Of a stretch of DNA of 20,342 nucleotides, positions 8,186 to 16,101 are shown in pieces (the first letter of the stretch is position 1; every line of letters starts with the position of its first letter). The DNA comes from Streptomyces thinghirensis (GTDB lineage Bacteria; Actinomycetota; Actinomycetia; Streptomycetales; Streptomycetaceae), in NCBI GenBank assembly GCA_021502835.1, contig JAKFGP010000023.1, positions 1 to 20,342 on the forward strand, given 5' to 3'. The notes beneath the pieces were generated by a model. The model had not been told where the DNA came from. It saw only the letters and a program-made list of their open reading frames with translations, and did no database searches. Position numbers and translations under genes: made by a program.

Positions 8186-8220
8186 GTTCGTGGTGTCGAA
8201 CACCATCTGTGATTACGAAC
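8186..8220. promoter_or_regulatory. candidate operator upstream of the GH43 gene
   Basis: An inverted repeat gttcg-n6-cgaac spans 8186-8201. A nested inverted repeat ggtgt-cga-acacc spans 8192-8204, and a third cgaac half-site lies at 8216-8220. It sits 36-70 bases upstream of the GH43 start, where a repressor for the sugar-utilisation pair would be expected. The regulator is not in the window. Confidence 0.5.
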
Positions 8221-8289
8221 GTCGAAAAGGTAAGGGTGTGACGTGGAGAGGTCAACGGGTCCGGCACCGCTGCTCTCGCGGCGCGCGCG

Positions 8290-8950
8290 TCAGGCCACCA
8301 GCCCCGTGCCGGTAGGCGTAGACGACGGCCTGGACGCGGTCGCGCAGGTCGAGCTTGGTGGGGATGCGGGAGACGAAGGTCTTGACGGTCTCGGGGCTGA
8401 TCACGAGGGCGGCGGCGATCTCGCTGTTGGAGAGGCCGTCCGCGATGAGGCGGAGGACCTCCGTCTCCCGGGGGTCAGCGGGATGTCGTTCGGGGTGCCA
8501 CGGGCGGGCGGATGCGGGCGGCGTACCGGCCCACGAGCCGCCGCGTCACCTCCGGATCCAGCAGTGCCGCGCTCCATGGCCACGGTCCGGATGCCGTGCA
8601 GCAGCCGGTCCGGCGGCGCGTCCCTGAGCAGGAACCCGCTCGCTCCCGCGCGCGCAGCGCCTCGTACACGTACTCGTCCAGGTTGAATGTCGTCACCACG
8701 AGCACCTTGACGGGGTGCCGCACCCCGGCACCGGCCAGCAGGCGGGTGGCCTCGATGCCGTCGAGCACCGGCATGCGTACGTCCATCACCACGACGTCCG
8801 GGCGCAGTTCGCCGGCCAGGTCGACCGCGCCTGCCCGTCCCCGCACTCGCCCGCCACCTCCAGGTCGGGCTGGGCGTCGATGATCGTCGCCAGGCCGGTG
8901 CGGATCAGTACCTGGTCGTCGCAGATCAGGACGCGGACCGGTGCGCTCAC
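8290..8950 (-). CDS. NarL/LuxR-type response regulator
   Basis: This is a two-domain DNA-binding response regulator of about 220 residues. The receiver starts [20 protein letters not shown] (acidic DD pair), has [20 protein letters not shown] (phospho-accepting Asp in VMDVRMP) and [20 protein letters not shown]. The effector reads [40 protein letters not shown] and [20 protein letters not shown], a typical LuxR helix-turn-helix. It ends HGTGLVA. GTG 8950 overlaps the TGA of the sensor kinase gene (GTGA), confirming a coupled pair. Frame changes occur near 8830, 8650, 8570 and 8480. Confidence 0.9.
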
Positions 8951-10146
8951 GACGGGCTCCCCGAAGGTATCCGGGCCCGGACGACGAAACCGCCGCCCGC
9001 CCGGCGGTCCGCGTCGAAGTCGCCGCCCAGGACGTCGACCCGCTCGCGCAGCCCTTGCCAGGCCCCGCCCGCTGCCGCCGGGTGACGCGGCCGGCGAACC
9101 GGAACCGTCCGTGCCGACCTCCACGGTGATCTCCTTTCGCCATGGTGCACCAGCACCGAGGTGCGGCTGCCGTGGTCGTACTTGAGGGCGTTCGTCAGGG
9201 CCTCCTGCACGACCCGGTAGGCCACGAGGTCGGCGCTGCCGGTCGATGCCGCCGGCGTGCCCTCCTCGGTGAACTCCACCGGCTGCCCGGCGCGGCGGGT
9301 CTGCTCGACGAGCGTGAGGAGTCTGCCGACGGGCGGCGTCCTGGCCTCGGTGCCGTGGTCGGTGCCGTGATCGCCGCCGTGGTCGTGGCCGGTGCCGTGA
9401 TCGGGGTTGAGCAGGTCGAGCAGGTGCCGCAGGTCGGTGATGGCCCGCCGGCCGGTGTCGCTGACGGCGGTCAGCGTCTGGTCGAGGCGCTCCGGCGCGG
9501 CGGTCAGATACCGTGCCGCCTCGGTCTGCACGACCATCGCCGTCACTATGGTGGGTGACGACGTCGTGCAACTCGCAGGCGATGCGGCCGCGTTCGGCGG
9601 CGCGGGCGTCCTCGGCCACGCGGCCGCGTCGTTCGGCCTCCGCCGTCCGGGCGGAGCGCATCCACGCGCCGACGCCCCACGCGAGGGCGACCGCCAGGTA
9701 GAACGTCACGAACTCGGCCGGCGGTTCACCCGGACCGCGCCGGTGGAGCGCGACCGCCAGCGGCACGTACGCGGCGGACAGGACGAGCAGGGTGACGCGC
9801 CGGTACCGCTCCAGGTAGGACCCCGCGCTCAGCAGCGCGATGGGCAGCGCGGTGCCCGCCACCAGGTGGTAGCCGTTGAGCTGGTCGACGGCGAAGCCGA
9901 GGAAGACCAGCGCGAGGCAGAGGGCCGGCCACCGCCGGCGCAGGGGCGAGCGGAAGGCACTGGAGCACGGCCGCCACGCCGCCCAGCGTGTCGACGGGCT
10001 GGGTCGGCAGACCGCCGACCTCCGTCCCGTTGCCGCGCAGCCCCGGCAGGAACGACGCGACGAGGAGCAGCACCCCGAACGGGAGGTCCCGGACCGTGAC
10101 GTCGAGCCGGTGCCACAGGCTCCGGAACCCGCCGACGGTCGATCAC
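8947..10146 (-). CDS. NarL-family sensor histidine kinase with a His-rich hinge
   Basis: This is a membrane sensor kinase of about 400 residues. After GTG 10146 and a frame change, the N-terminus reads FRSLWHRLDVTVRDLPFGVL. Several helices follow, including LLLVASFLPGL, VAGTALPIALLSAGSYLERY, VTLLVLSAAYVPLAVALHRR and FVTFYLAVALAWGVGAWMRS. The DHp helix has RIACELHDVVTHH then VTAMVVQTEAARYL, with His in ELHD as phospho-acceptor. One inserted A at about 9546 breaks the frame there. Next comes the unusual hinge NPDHGTGHDHGGDHGTDHGT. The ATPase domain has YRVVQEALTNALKYDHGSRT (N box), WQGLRERVDVLGGDFDADRR (G box) and the end [13 protein letters not shown]. Its start overlaps the CPBP gene stop and its stop overlaps the regulator start, both as GTGA. 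Confidence 0.88.
9343..9408 (-). repeat. imperfect GHD/DHGT codon repeat inside the sensor kinase
   Basis: The minus strand encodes DHGT-GHDHG-GDHGT-DHGT from repeated 12-15 base units (seen on + as ggtgccgtgatc and ccgccgtggtcg variants). It lies between the DHp and ATPase domains and is rich in potential metal ligands. Confidence 0.75.
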
Positions 10147-10997
10147 CGGGGAAGTGTAACGGTGGAGTTGACACGCACGGCTCGCCCGGAACGGGGGCTT
10201 GATGTTGCCGCGCCGGTGGGCCAGCCACAGGAACACGATCGTCAGCAGTGCTCGAAGCCGATCGCGTAGACGCTGCCCTCCGGCCCGAACCCGCCGCCGG
10301 TGAGCAGCTCCGGCCCCGACGTCGCGGTGTCGAGCAGCCCTTGGCTGGCGCCGTTGCCGGACACCTCGGTGCTGAAGATACCGGCCGGCGGCGTAGTTCC
10401 AGCCGAAGTGCACGCCGATCGGGACCCACAGGTTGCGGGTGGCGGCGTAGGCGGCGGCGAGCATGAAGCCGGCCTCGATGGCGATGGCGATCGCGCCCCA
10501 GAGGGTCGCGTTCTCGTTGAACAGGTGCATGAGGCCGAACACGATGCCGGTCAGCACGAGCGCGATGTACGTGCCGGTGCGCTCCTCGATGATCCGGAAC
10601 AGGACACCGCGGAAGACCACTTCTCCGCCACGGCCGCGCCGGCCATGAAGCCGACCAGTCCCACCGCGCCGGCCGGCGAGCCCAGGCCGTCGATCTCGTA
10701 GTGACCGGCGACGTAGAGGTTCGCGATGACGGCACCGAACATGCCGACACCGATCAGTATCCCCCAGCCGGTCTTGACGACGGCGCCTTCCCGGGCCACG
10801 TCCGGGGCCGCTCGGTGCTCGGTGCGCCGCACCACCCACGCGTGCACGAGGATCGCGAGCGCGGCCGACGTGAGACCGACGACGAGCGACAGCCAGTCGT
10901 TGTCCTTCACCGCGCCGACGGCACTGCCGGTGATGGCGAACACCACCATGACGGCGAGGAACTGCCAGACAAACCTACAGGGAAACTCCTTGATCAG
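10143..10997 (-). CDS. CPBP family intramembrane metalloprotease
   Basis: This is a multi-helix membrane protein of the CAAX protease/bacteriocin-processing (Abi, CPBP) family, about 280 residues. Visible parts: EFPCRFVWQFLAVMVVFAIT, LSLVVGLTSAALAILVHAWV, VKTGWGILIGVGMFGAVIAN and, after one base is restored, the first catalytic motif EEVVFRGVLFRIIEERTGTY. Then come GIVFGLMHLFNENATLWGAI (second motif, Phe-x3-His) and WVPIGVHFGWNYAAG (third motif, HxxxN). The last helix is LLTIVFLWLAHRRGNIKPPF. The start is unclear. The frame is open through an unusual CTG/ATC at 10997/10994, and the first ATG is 10949. The likely stop, TGA at 10143, overlaps the kinase GTG, making CPBP-kinase-regulator one coupled unit. 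Frame changes lie near 10622, 10390, 10250 and 10195. Confidence 0.82.
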
Positions 10998-11127
10998 ACC
11001 GCAGCCGGAGTGCCGCGGACTGCACTGGACGCTACGGATCCGGCGGCCGGAGATCGTCACCTCACGGTGGACACCCGGCCGTAGCTCGCACGGGGGACAA
11101 GCCCCCCGCATCCTCGCGCGTACTGGC

Positions 11128-11133
11128 TAGCCT
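11128..11133 (+). promoter_or_regulatory. -10 element, probable leaderless promoter of the homocysteine methyltransferase gene
   Basis: TAGCCT (TAnnnT) lies six bases before ATG 11140. No ribosome binding site fits between them. I see no clear -35. Confidence 0.45.
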
Positions 11134-11139
11134 GGCGGC

Positions 11140-12052
11140 ATGACCAGCGACTTCGCCGACGCCCTCGCCTCCGGCCGCCCGCTCGTGCTCGACGGCGGGC
11201 TGTCCAACCAACTGGAGTTGACCTTGGGGCACGACCTGAGCGACGGATTATGGTCGGCCCGGCTGCTCGCCGAGGAGCCGGGCGCGATCGCCGAGGCGCA
11301 TCTCGCCTACTTCGAGGCGGGTGCGGACGTGGCGATCACCTCCAGCTACCAGGCCACCTTCGAGGGCTTCGCCCGGCGCGGCATCGGGCTGGAGCGGGCC
11401 GCCGAACTGCTCGCTCTCAGCGTGGAGCTGGCCCGGGACGCGGCCCGCCGGGCAGGAGCGGCCCGTCCGCTGTGGGTGGCGGCGTCGGCCGGCCTGTACG
11501 GGGCGATGCTCGCGGACGGCTCCGAGTACCGCGCCGGTACGGGCTCGGCGCCGGTGAACTGGAGCGCTTCCACCGGCCGCGCCTCGAGGGTCCTGGCCGC
11601 CGCACGTCCCGACGTCCTCGCGCTGGAGACGGTCCCCGACACCGACGAGGCGGCGGCACTGCGTGCGGGCGGTGCGCGGACTGGGCGTACCGGCCTGGCT
11701 GTCGTACACCGTCGCGGGCGGCCGGACCCGCGCCGGTCAGCCGCTGGAGGACGCCTTCGCCCTGGTGGCGGAGGCGGAGGAGGGTGATCGCGGTGGGCGT
11801 GAACTGCTGCGCCCTCGAGGATGTGGCGGGCGCGGTCGAGACCGCGGCCTCGGGTCACCGGCAAGCCGGTCGTCGTCTATCCCAACAGCGGGAGGCGTGG
11901 GACGCCCAGGCGCGGGCGTGGCGGGGAGTTCGTCGTTCGCCCCCGAGCGGGTAGGGGACTGGCGGGCGGCCGGGGCCCGGCTGGTCGGCGGGTGCTGCCG
12001 GGTGGGCCCTGACACGATCACGTCGATCGCGTCGGCGCTGTCCTCGCCGTGA
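11140..12052 (+). CDS. mmuM: homocysteine S-methyltransferase
   Basis: This zinc-dependent enzyme methylates homocysteine to methionine using S-methylmethionine or S-adenosylmethionine, recycling methyl groups in the cytoplasm. It has about 304 residues, normal for MmuM. Motifs: PLVLDGGLSNQLELTLGHDL, AHLAYFEAGADVAITSSYQA, RPLWVAASAGLYGAMLADGS, DVLALETVPDTDEAAAL. After frame changes come GVPAWLSYTVAGGRTRAGQP, VIAVGVNCCALEDVAGAVET (first Zn cysteine in GVNC), VVVYPNSG and RLVGGCCRVGPDTITSIASA (the GGCC Zn pair). Codon 37 (11248-11250) is TTA, so translation may depend on bldA tRNA. Frame changes occur near 11670, 11785, 11855, 11890 and 11920. Its end overlaps the convergent ATPase gene. Confidence 0.9.
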
Positions 12053-12481
12053 CCGGTGGCCGCGCCCAGGCGGCACCCACCTCGCACCACACGATCTTGC
12101 CGGGGCCCCGCTCCCCACGCCCCCACTTGTCCGCCAGCTCCGACACCAGCAGCAGCCCGCGCCCGCCCTCTCCGGGCTCCTGTTCCTCCGCCTGCGGCAT
12201 CGCCGGTACGCCGTCCCCGCTGTCGTGCACCTCGACGCGGACGCCGTCACCGTCGCCGTACGGCAGCAGACGCAGCAGGAAGCCCCGGCCGGGCGGTACG
12301 CCGTGCAGCAGGGCGTTGGTCGCCAGTTCGCTGACGCACAGCACGACGTCGTCCGCATCGCTCGCGCATGCCCCACTCGGCGAGGGCCTCCCGCGCGAAC
12401 GCCCGCGCGGCGGGGACCGACCGGCGTTCCCGGCGGTAGAGGCGTTCACGTGGGGACGGGGGTTGGAGTTTCCTTGTTCAC
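12018..12481 (-). CDS. RsbW-like ATP-binding regulatory protein (HATPase_c_2)
   Basis: This is a small GHKL ATPase of about 150 residues, related to anti-sigma factor/serine kinase RsbW. Motifs: RRERRSVPAARAFAREALAE (reading across frames), DDVVLCVSELATNALLHGVP (N box), RVEVHDSGDGVPAMPQAEEQ (G1 box), GEGGRGLLLVSELADKWGRG (G2 box) and GKIVWCEVG near the end. I place the start at GTG 12481 (VNKETPTP...) because the conserved RRERR segment needs to be included. GTG 12449 is a possible shorter start. It is divergent from the XRE/DUF397 pair, the usual Streptomyces arrangement of WhiJ-like developmental modules. Frame changes lie near 12445 and 12365. Confidence 0.85.
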
Positions 12482-12496
12482 GTGACGAGGGTCACG
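12444..12496. promoter_or_regulatory. candidate operator between the ATPase and XRE genes
   Basis: The nine bases gttcacgtg occur at 12444-12452 and again at 12476-12484, 32 bases apart (about three helix turns). The second copy overlaps TCACGTGA and an inverted repeat cgtgac-gagg-gtcacg at 12481-12496. These flank the ATPase start and face the XRE gene. A binding site for the XRE protein is plausible but unproven. Confidence 0.45.
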
Positions 12497-12593
12497 CCCG
12501 TGGCCAGCGATGAGACAGAGCGCGCTGCCGTACGGCCGGTCTGTACGGGTGCGCGACGGTGAACGGCCGCGCGCGGGTGGGGAGTCCGACCTC

Positions 12594-13410
12594 ATGGGCA
12601 CGACGACACGGAGGAACGCCTCCGCGATGAAGATGGTGGGGGCGCTGCTCGCCCTCTACCGCCAGGCGGCCGGACACACGCAGAGGTCGCTGGGCGAGAG
12701 GTTCGTCATCGGCGAGCAGCAGATCGCGTCGATCGAGCAGGGCAGGCGACCACTGAAGCCGGACCTCGCCGAGCAGCTCGACGAACTCCTGGAGACGAAG
12801 GGGGCGTTGTCGGTCGCGTTGAGCAGGATGCCGGAGGTGGATCTGGTTCCGTTGTGGGAGGGAGTACATCGACAGGGAGCGGGAGGCCTTCGCGATCTCG
12901 TGGTATGAGGGTTTGGCCATTCCCGGTCTGCTGCAAACAGAGGCCTACGCCCAAGCCGTCTTCCGGAGCCGGGTACCGGTCTATGACGACGACTCGATCG
13001 CGCAGTTGGTCGCTGGTCGCATCGACCGTCAATCAATTCTTCACCGCAAAGTGCCGCCCACCGTGAGCTTCGTCATCTGGGAGGCCGCGCTGCGAGACCA
13101 CTTGGGCGGACGCGACGTATACGTCGAGCAGGTGCGGAAGCTGCGGGAGCACGTCGACGTACCTGGAATCACCCTCCAGGTCCTGCCACTCGGCCGAACC
13201 TCCCACGCCGGACTCGATGGCCCGTTCATCCTGCTCGAAACACCCGAATACCAGCGGCTCGCCTACATGGAAACTCAGCGGGGCAGCCAGTTGATCGCCG
13301 ATCCCGATGGGGTGGGGATCCTGACTCAGAAGTATGCGATGCTGCGAACGCAGGCCCTCAACACCGAGGAGACGAGGGCCATGTTGGATCGTCTTCTGGG
13401 AGAAGCATGA
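12594..13410 (+). CDS. XRE-family helix-turn-helix regulator with DUF5753 domain (WhiJ-like)
   Basis: This is a DNA-binding regulator of about 272 residues. ATG 12594 follows GGGGAG by nine bases. The N-terminal helix-turn-helix reads MKMVGALLALYRQAAGHTQR, SLGERFVIGEQQIASIEQGR and RPLKPDLAEQLDELLETKGA. The C-terminal DUF5753 domain begins, after one inserted G near 12862, with EYIDREREAFAISWYEGLAI. It continues PGLLQTEAYAQAVFRSRVPV, VSFVIWEAALRDHLGGRDVY, GITLQVLPLGRTSHAGLDGP and ends TRAMLDRLLGEA. This architecture is that of WhiJ and its many Streptomyces paralogues, which control development with a DUF397 partner. Its TGA overlaps the DUF397 ATG (ATGA). Only one frame error is needed. Confidence 0.92.
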
Positions 13411-13581
13411 GCGGCACCGAACTCAAGTGGTTCAAGTCCAGCTGACAGCGGAAGCGAAGGCGGCGCCTGCGTAGAAGTCGCCATCCAACCCACCACCATC
13501 CACATCCGCGACTCCAAAACAACCGTCGGCGACACCATCACCGTCGAACCAGCCGCCTGGACCGCATTCCTCGCATGGTGA
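13407..13581 (+). CDS. DUF397 small protein, partner of the XRE regulator
   Basis: This is a protein of about 57 residues. It starts at the ATG that overlaps the XRE stop and reads MSGTELKWFKSS. An inserted G in agctgacagcgg (about 13442) creates a stop. Without it the chain continues YSGSEGGACVEVAIQPTTIH and IRDSKTTVGDTITVEPAAWT, then AFLAW and stop at 13579. The WFKSSYS...GG.CVEVA pattern is the DUF397 hallmark. Such proteins pair with WhiJ-like regulators and are thought to act as antagonists or co-regulators. The inserted base is more likely a read error than a natural mutation. Confidence 0.88.
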
Positions 13582-15035
13582 CGTCGGCCTGCCACAGGTC
13601 GAACTCGGCGTCGCGCGGCCCGTACGCCGTGTGCGGGGCGCCGTCGCCGAAGACCCGCACGGGATGCGTGGCGTCCCACGCCGTCCACCCCGGGTCCCCG
13701 GACTCCGCGAACCGCACCCACGCCCCGTGCATCGCGTCGGCCAGCTCCCCGCGGAGCCCCTCGCCCGCGAGCCTGCGCGAATCGGGCGTGTCCCCGGAGT
13801 CGAAGACGAAGCCCAGTTCCAGGGCGTGGCAGGCGCCGAGGTCGGGCAGGCCGGACGGCCAGGCGAACTCGTAGACGTACGACGATCCCGGCCGCGCGTC
13901 GGCCAGGCGGTGCATCGGGATGCGGAGCAGGTGGTCGGTGACCAGCCGTCCGACGAGTCTCGGCGGCGCCGGCGTGCACGGCGCGGTAGCCGCGTACGAC
14001 CTCGTTGCCGCAGTGGACGCGGGCGCGCGCACCGGCGAGGGCGACGGCGCCGAGCCGGTCGACGCGTTCGAGGAGGCCGCCGGGCACCAGCCACAGCCGG
14101 TACTCGTCGCGGGTCCAGCCCATCAGCAGGTCGACGCCGGTGCGGCCCCGCCCTCGACGAGCGCCTTCCAGCGGATCGCGGGGAAGCACGTCCCCGTCGA
14201 CGACGATGCCGAAGGCAGGTCCGCCGAGTACGGGGCCGCTGGAGCCTGCCCACCTCGGCCTGGGCGCGCAGCAGCTGGTCGCGGTCGGCGGCGGCGAAGG
14301 CCTCGGCGGTGGCGGGGATCTTGAGGCGGGAGGCCATGCGGCGGACCATCCGCCGCACCTTGTCGCGGTCGGCGGCCTCCGGGGCACCGCCTCGCAGCAC
14401 GGCCTCGCCGGAAGAGGCCGGCCTCGCGGGCGGCGAGGAGGGCGCCGGTGCTGATGGCTCCGGCGGATCTGCCCGGCGAGGGTGACCCGGTCGGGGTCGC
14501 CGCCGAAGGCCGCGATCGACTCGTGCACCCACTTCAGGGCGGCGAGCTGGTCGCGCAGGCCGGCGTTGGCGGGGGCGTCGGGGAACAGCCCTGTAGCCCC
14601 GACGCCCAGGCCGGTAGTTGACCGACACGCAGACCACGCCGTCCCGGGCGAAGGTGCGGCCGTCGTAGACGGGTACGGCGGAGGAGCCCTGGCGAGGGCG
14701 CCGCCGTGCAGCCAGACGAGGACCGGCAGGCGGGCGCCGGGGCCCGGCTCGGGGGTCCACACGTTGAGGTTGAGGCAGTCGTCGCCGGGGATCGCCGGGT
14801 CGGAGAGGTACTGGGCGAAAGCCTCGAGTACGGCGGTTTCGGCGCCGTGGGCCGAAGGAGCCGGCGTCGCGTACTCCGTCCCAGGGTTCGGGCGGCACAG
14901 GCGGCCGGAACCGGCGGGGTCCGAAGGGGGCGCCGCGTAGGGATGCCCTCGGAACACGGCGATGCGCGTGCTCGTACTTCTGCCGCGTACGGCCCCGTGC
15001 GGCGTACCGACCACAGGGTTCGTCCGGCCTGCCAT
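13538..15035 (-). CDS. type B carboxylesterase/lipase family protein
   Basis: This is an alpha/beta-hydrolase esterase of about 495 residues. MAGRTNPVVGTPHGAVRG at ATG 15035 starts the domain. Then come VAFRGHPYAAPP-like sequence, IPGDDCLNLNVWTPEPGPGA, RLPVLVWLHGGA (oxyanion hole), LRDQLAALKWVHESIAAFGG, and DPDRVTLAGQ followed by SAGAIS (nucleophile Ser in GQSAG). An inserted A at about 14470 breaks the frame at this motif. Further on are DLLMGWTRDEYRLWLVPGGL (acid residue region) and GACHALELGFVFDSGDT (catalytic His). The end is GELADAMHGAWVRFAESGDP, FDLWQADVTMRGM and stop at 13538. At least six frame changes occur. Its last 44 bases overlap the convergent DUF397 gene. No typical signal peptide is seen, so it is probably cytoplasmic. 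Confidence 0.88.
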
Positions 15036-15197
15036 CACGCGCTCACCAGCCCTTCGCCGCACTGATGCACTGCGCATGTCGTTGGCGGCGCGGCGAGCCG
15101 ATCGATTCCGGAGATCCGCTCCGCACGTCCCGCTGTGCGCGACTGGAGGACAATGGAGGACACCGCACGCCCGCCATGTGCTGCCGAGGAGGCCGTC

Positions 15198-15507
15198 GTG
15201 ACCGTCGACCCTCACCGCCCGAGCCGGTCCGCCCCCGTAAGGGATCGCGGAGGCCGACGGGCAGCACGCCGTGCTGGCCTTCTCCGGCGACCTGGACTTC
15301 ACGCGCTGCGCGTACTGGAGGAATCCTCCTCGACCACCGTCTGCGGCAGCCGGGCGCGTGGACGCTGGAGATGAGCGACCTGCACCACATCGACCTGGCC
15401 TGCGCCCCGCGTTGCTGCGCGCGGTACCCCCAACCCCATCGTCCGCGGGGCCCACCCGCGTTCACCGACCCTCGGCACGCCGTCACGTCGCCACCTTCGA
15501 GGAGTAA
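15198..15507 (+). CDS. STAS-like (anti-sigma antagonist type) small protein
   Basis: This is a protein of about 103 residues that looks like a divergent STAS domain. GTG 15198 has GGAGG five bases upstream; an alternative in-frame ATG at 15153 has GGAGG only three bases away. After a frame change near 15245 it reads EADGQHAVLAFSGDLDFTRC, then LLDHRLRQPGAWTLEMSDLH, HIDLACA and LLRAV, ending RRHVATFEE. The VLAFSGDLDFTRC and WTLEMSDLHHIDLACA segments correspond to the beta1 strand and the beta3 strand/loop region in RsbV-like proteins, but the usual phospho-serine (DSSGL) is replaced by HHIDLA. Family assignment is by pattern only. Further frame changes lie near 15310 and 15410. Confidence 0.6.
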
Positions 15508-15525
15508 CGTGCCTCGGCCCCCGAC

Positions 15526-15553
15526 TTGCCTTCCAGAAAGTCGAGGATAACTT
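15526..15553 (+). promoter_or_regulatory. possible promoter of the wHTH-ABC operon
   Basis: TTGCCT at 15526-15531 and TAACTT at 15548-15553 are separated by 16 bases. The -10 overlaps the palindrome at 15550-15568. Confidence 0.45.
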
Positions 15554-15568
15554 TCCCAGCGGGAAAGT
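15550..15568. promoter_or_regulatory. perfect palindromic operator ACTTTCCC-AGC-GGGAAAGT
   Basis: Two perfect eight-base arms are separated by three bases. The palindrome stands out as relatively A/T-rich in GC-rich DNA. It lies just upstream of the membrane protein/winged-helix regulator/ABC operon and covers the proposed -10, as expected for a site of self-repression by the winged-helix regulator. A degenerate related sequence (ccttccagaaagt) lies at 15529-15541. Confidence 0.65.
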
Positions 15569-15609
15569 AGAGTCCGTCATGGGGAGGGGATGGTCGCGGT
15601 AGCACGCCG

Positions 15610-16101
15610 GTGGACGCCGAACAGGCGTGGAGAGACCTGCAGCGCATCCGGGTGCCGCAGGAGCGCGTGTACGACGAGTTCGAGCGGACCACGTCCGGCC
15701 GTCCGTGGACCAACTACGTCACGGCCGCGATCATGTGGGTCTTCCTGGCCGTACTGGGCCTGGATCTGCCCCGGTGGGGTGTCTGGCTGGTCCTCGCCGC
15801 GTACGTCGGGCTGCTGAGCGCGCTGGCCGTGGTGCACAGCCGCAGGAGCCGGATGCGACTGCACCACTCCCGCTCCAACTGGCGGATGCTCGCCGCGTCC
15901 GCCGCGCCGCGGTGGTGACCGCCGGGACCGTCGTGCTGTCCGGCCGCCTGCTCGAACCACTGGACCCGATGTTCGCCGGTCTTCGTCCAGGCCACGGTCT
16001 CGGCGGCCGTGTTCCTGGTCTTCGTCGGCCGGCGAACCGCTGGGCGGCGGCTCGCTGCGGGGCAGCGGCGAACGGCGGCCCGCGAGGGGGCCGGACGATG
16101 A
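15610..16101 (+). CDS. membrane protein, first gene of the wHTH-ABC operon
   Basis: This is a membrane protein of about 163 residues of unknown function. From GTG 15610: VDAEQAWRDLQRIRVPQERV, YDEFERTTSGRPWTNYVTAA. Helices follow: IMWVFLAVLGLDLPRWGVWL with VLAAYVGLLSALAVVHSRRS, then after a frame change AAVVTAGTVVLSGRLLEPLD, and VQATVSAAVFLVFVGPANRW. It ends EGAGR with TGA overlapping the next gene's ATG (ATGA). No good ribosome binding site precedes GTG 15610. ATG 15579 and 15590 lie upstream in other frames, so the real start may be hidden by a base error. Coupling to the winged-helix regulator suggests a role in sensing or in the transporter. Frame changes lie near 15905, 15980 and 16035. 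Confidence 0.66.

Noticed and set aside
8786..10839. Single giant protein joining CPBP protease, kinase and regulator
   Set aside because: The open frames drift between genes because of base errors. Motif order and GTGA overlaps show three separate genes.
13631..14485. Long open frame on the + strand opposite the esterase
   Set aside because: It encodes only Arg/Gly/Pro-rich sequence without motifs. It is a GC-driven shadow of the carboxylesterase.
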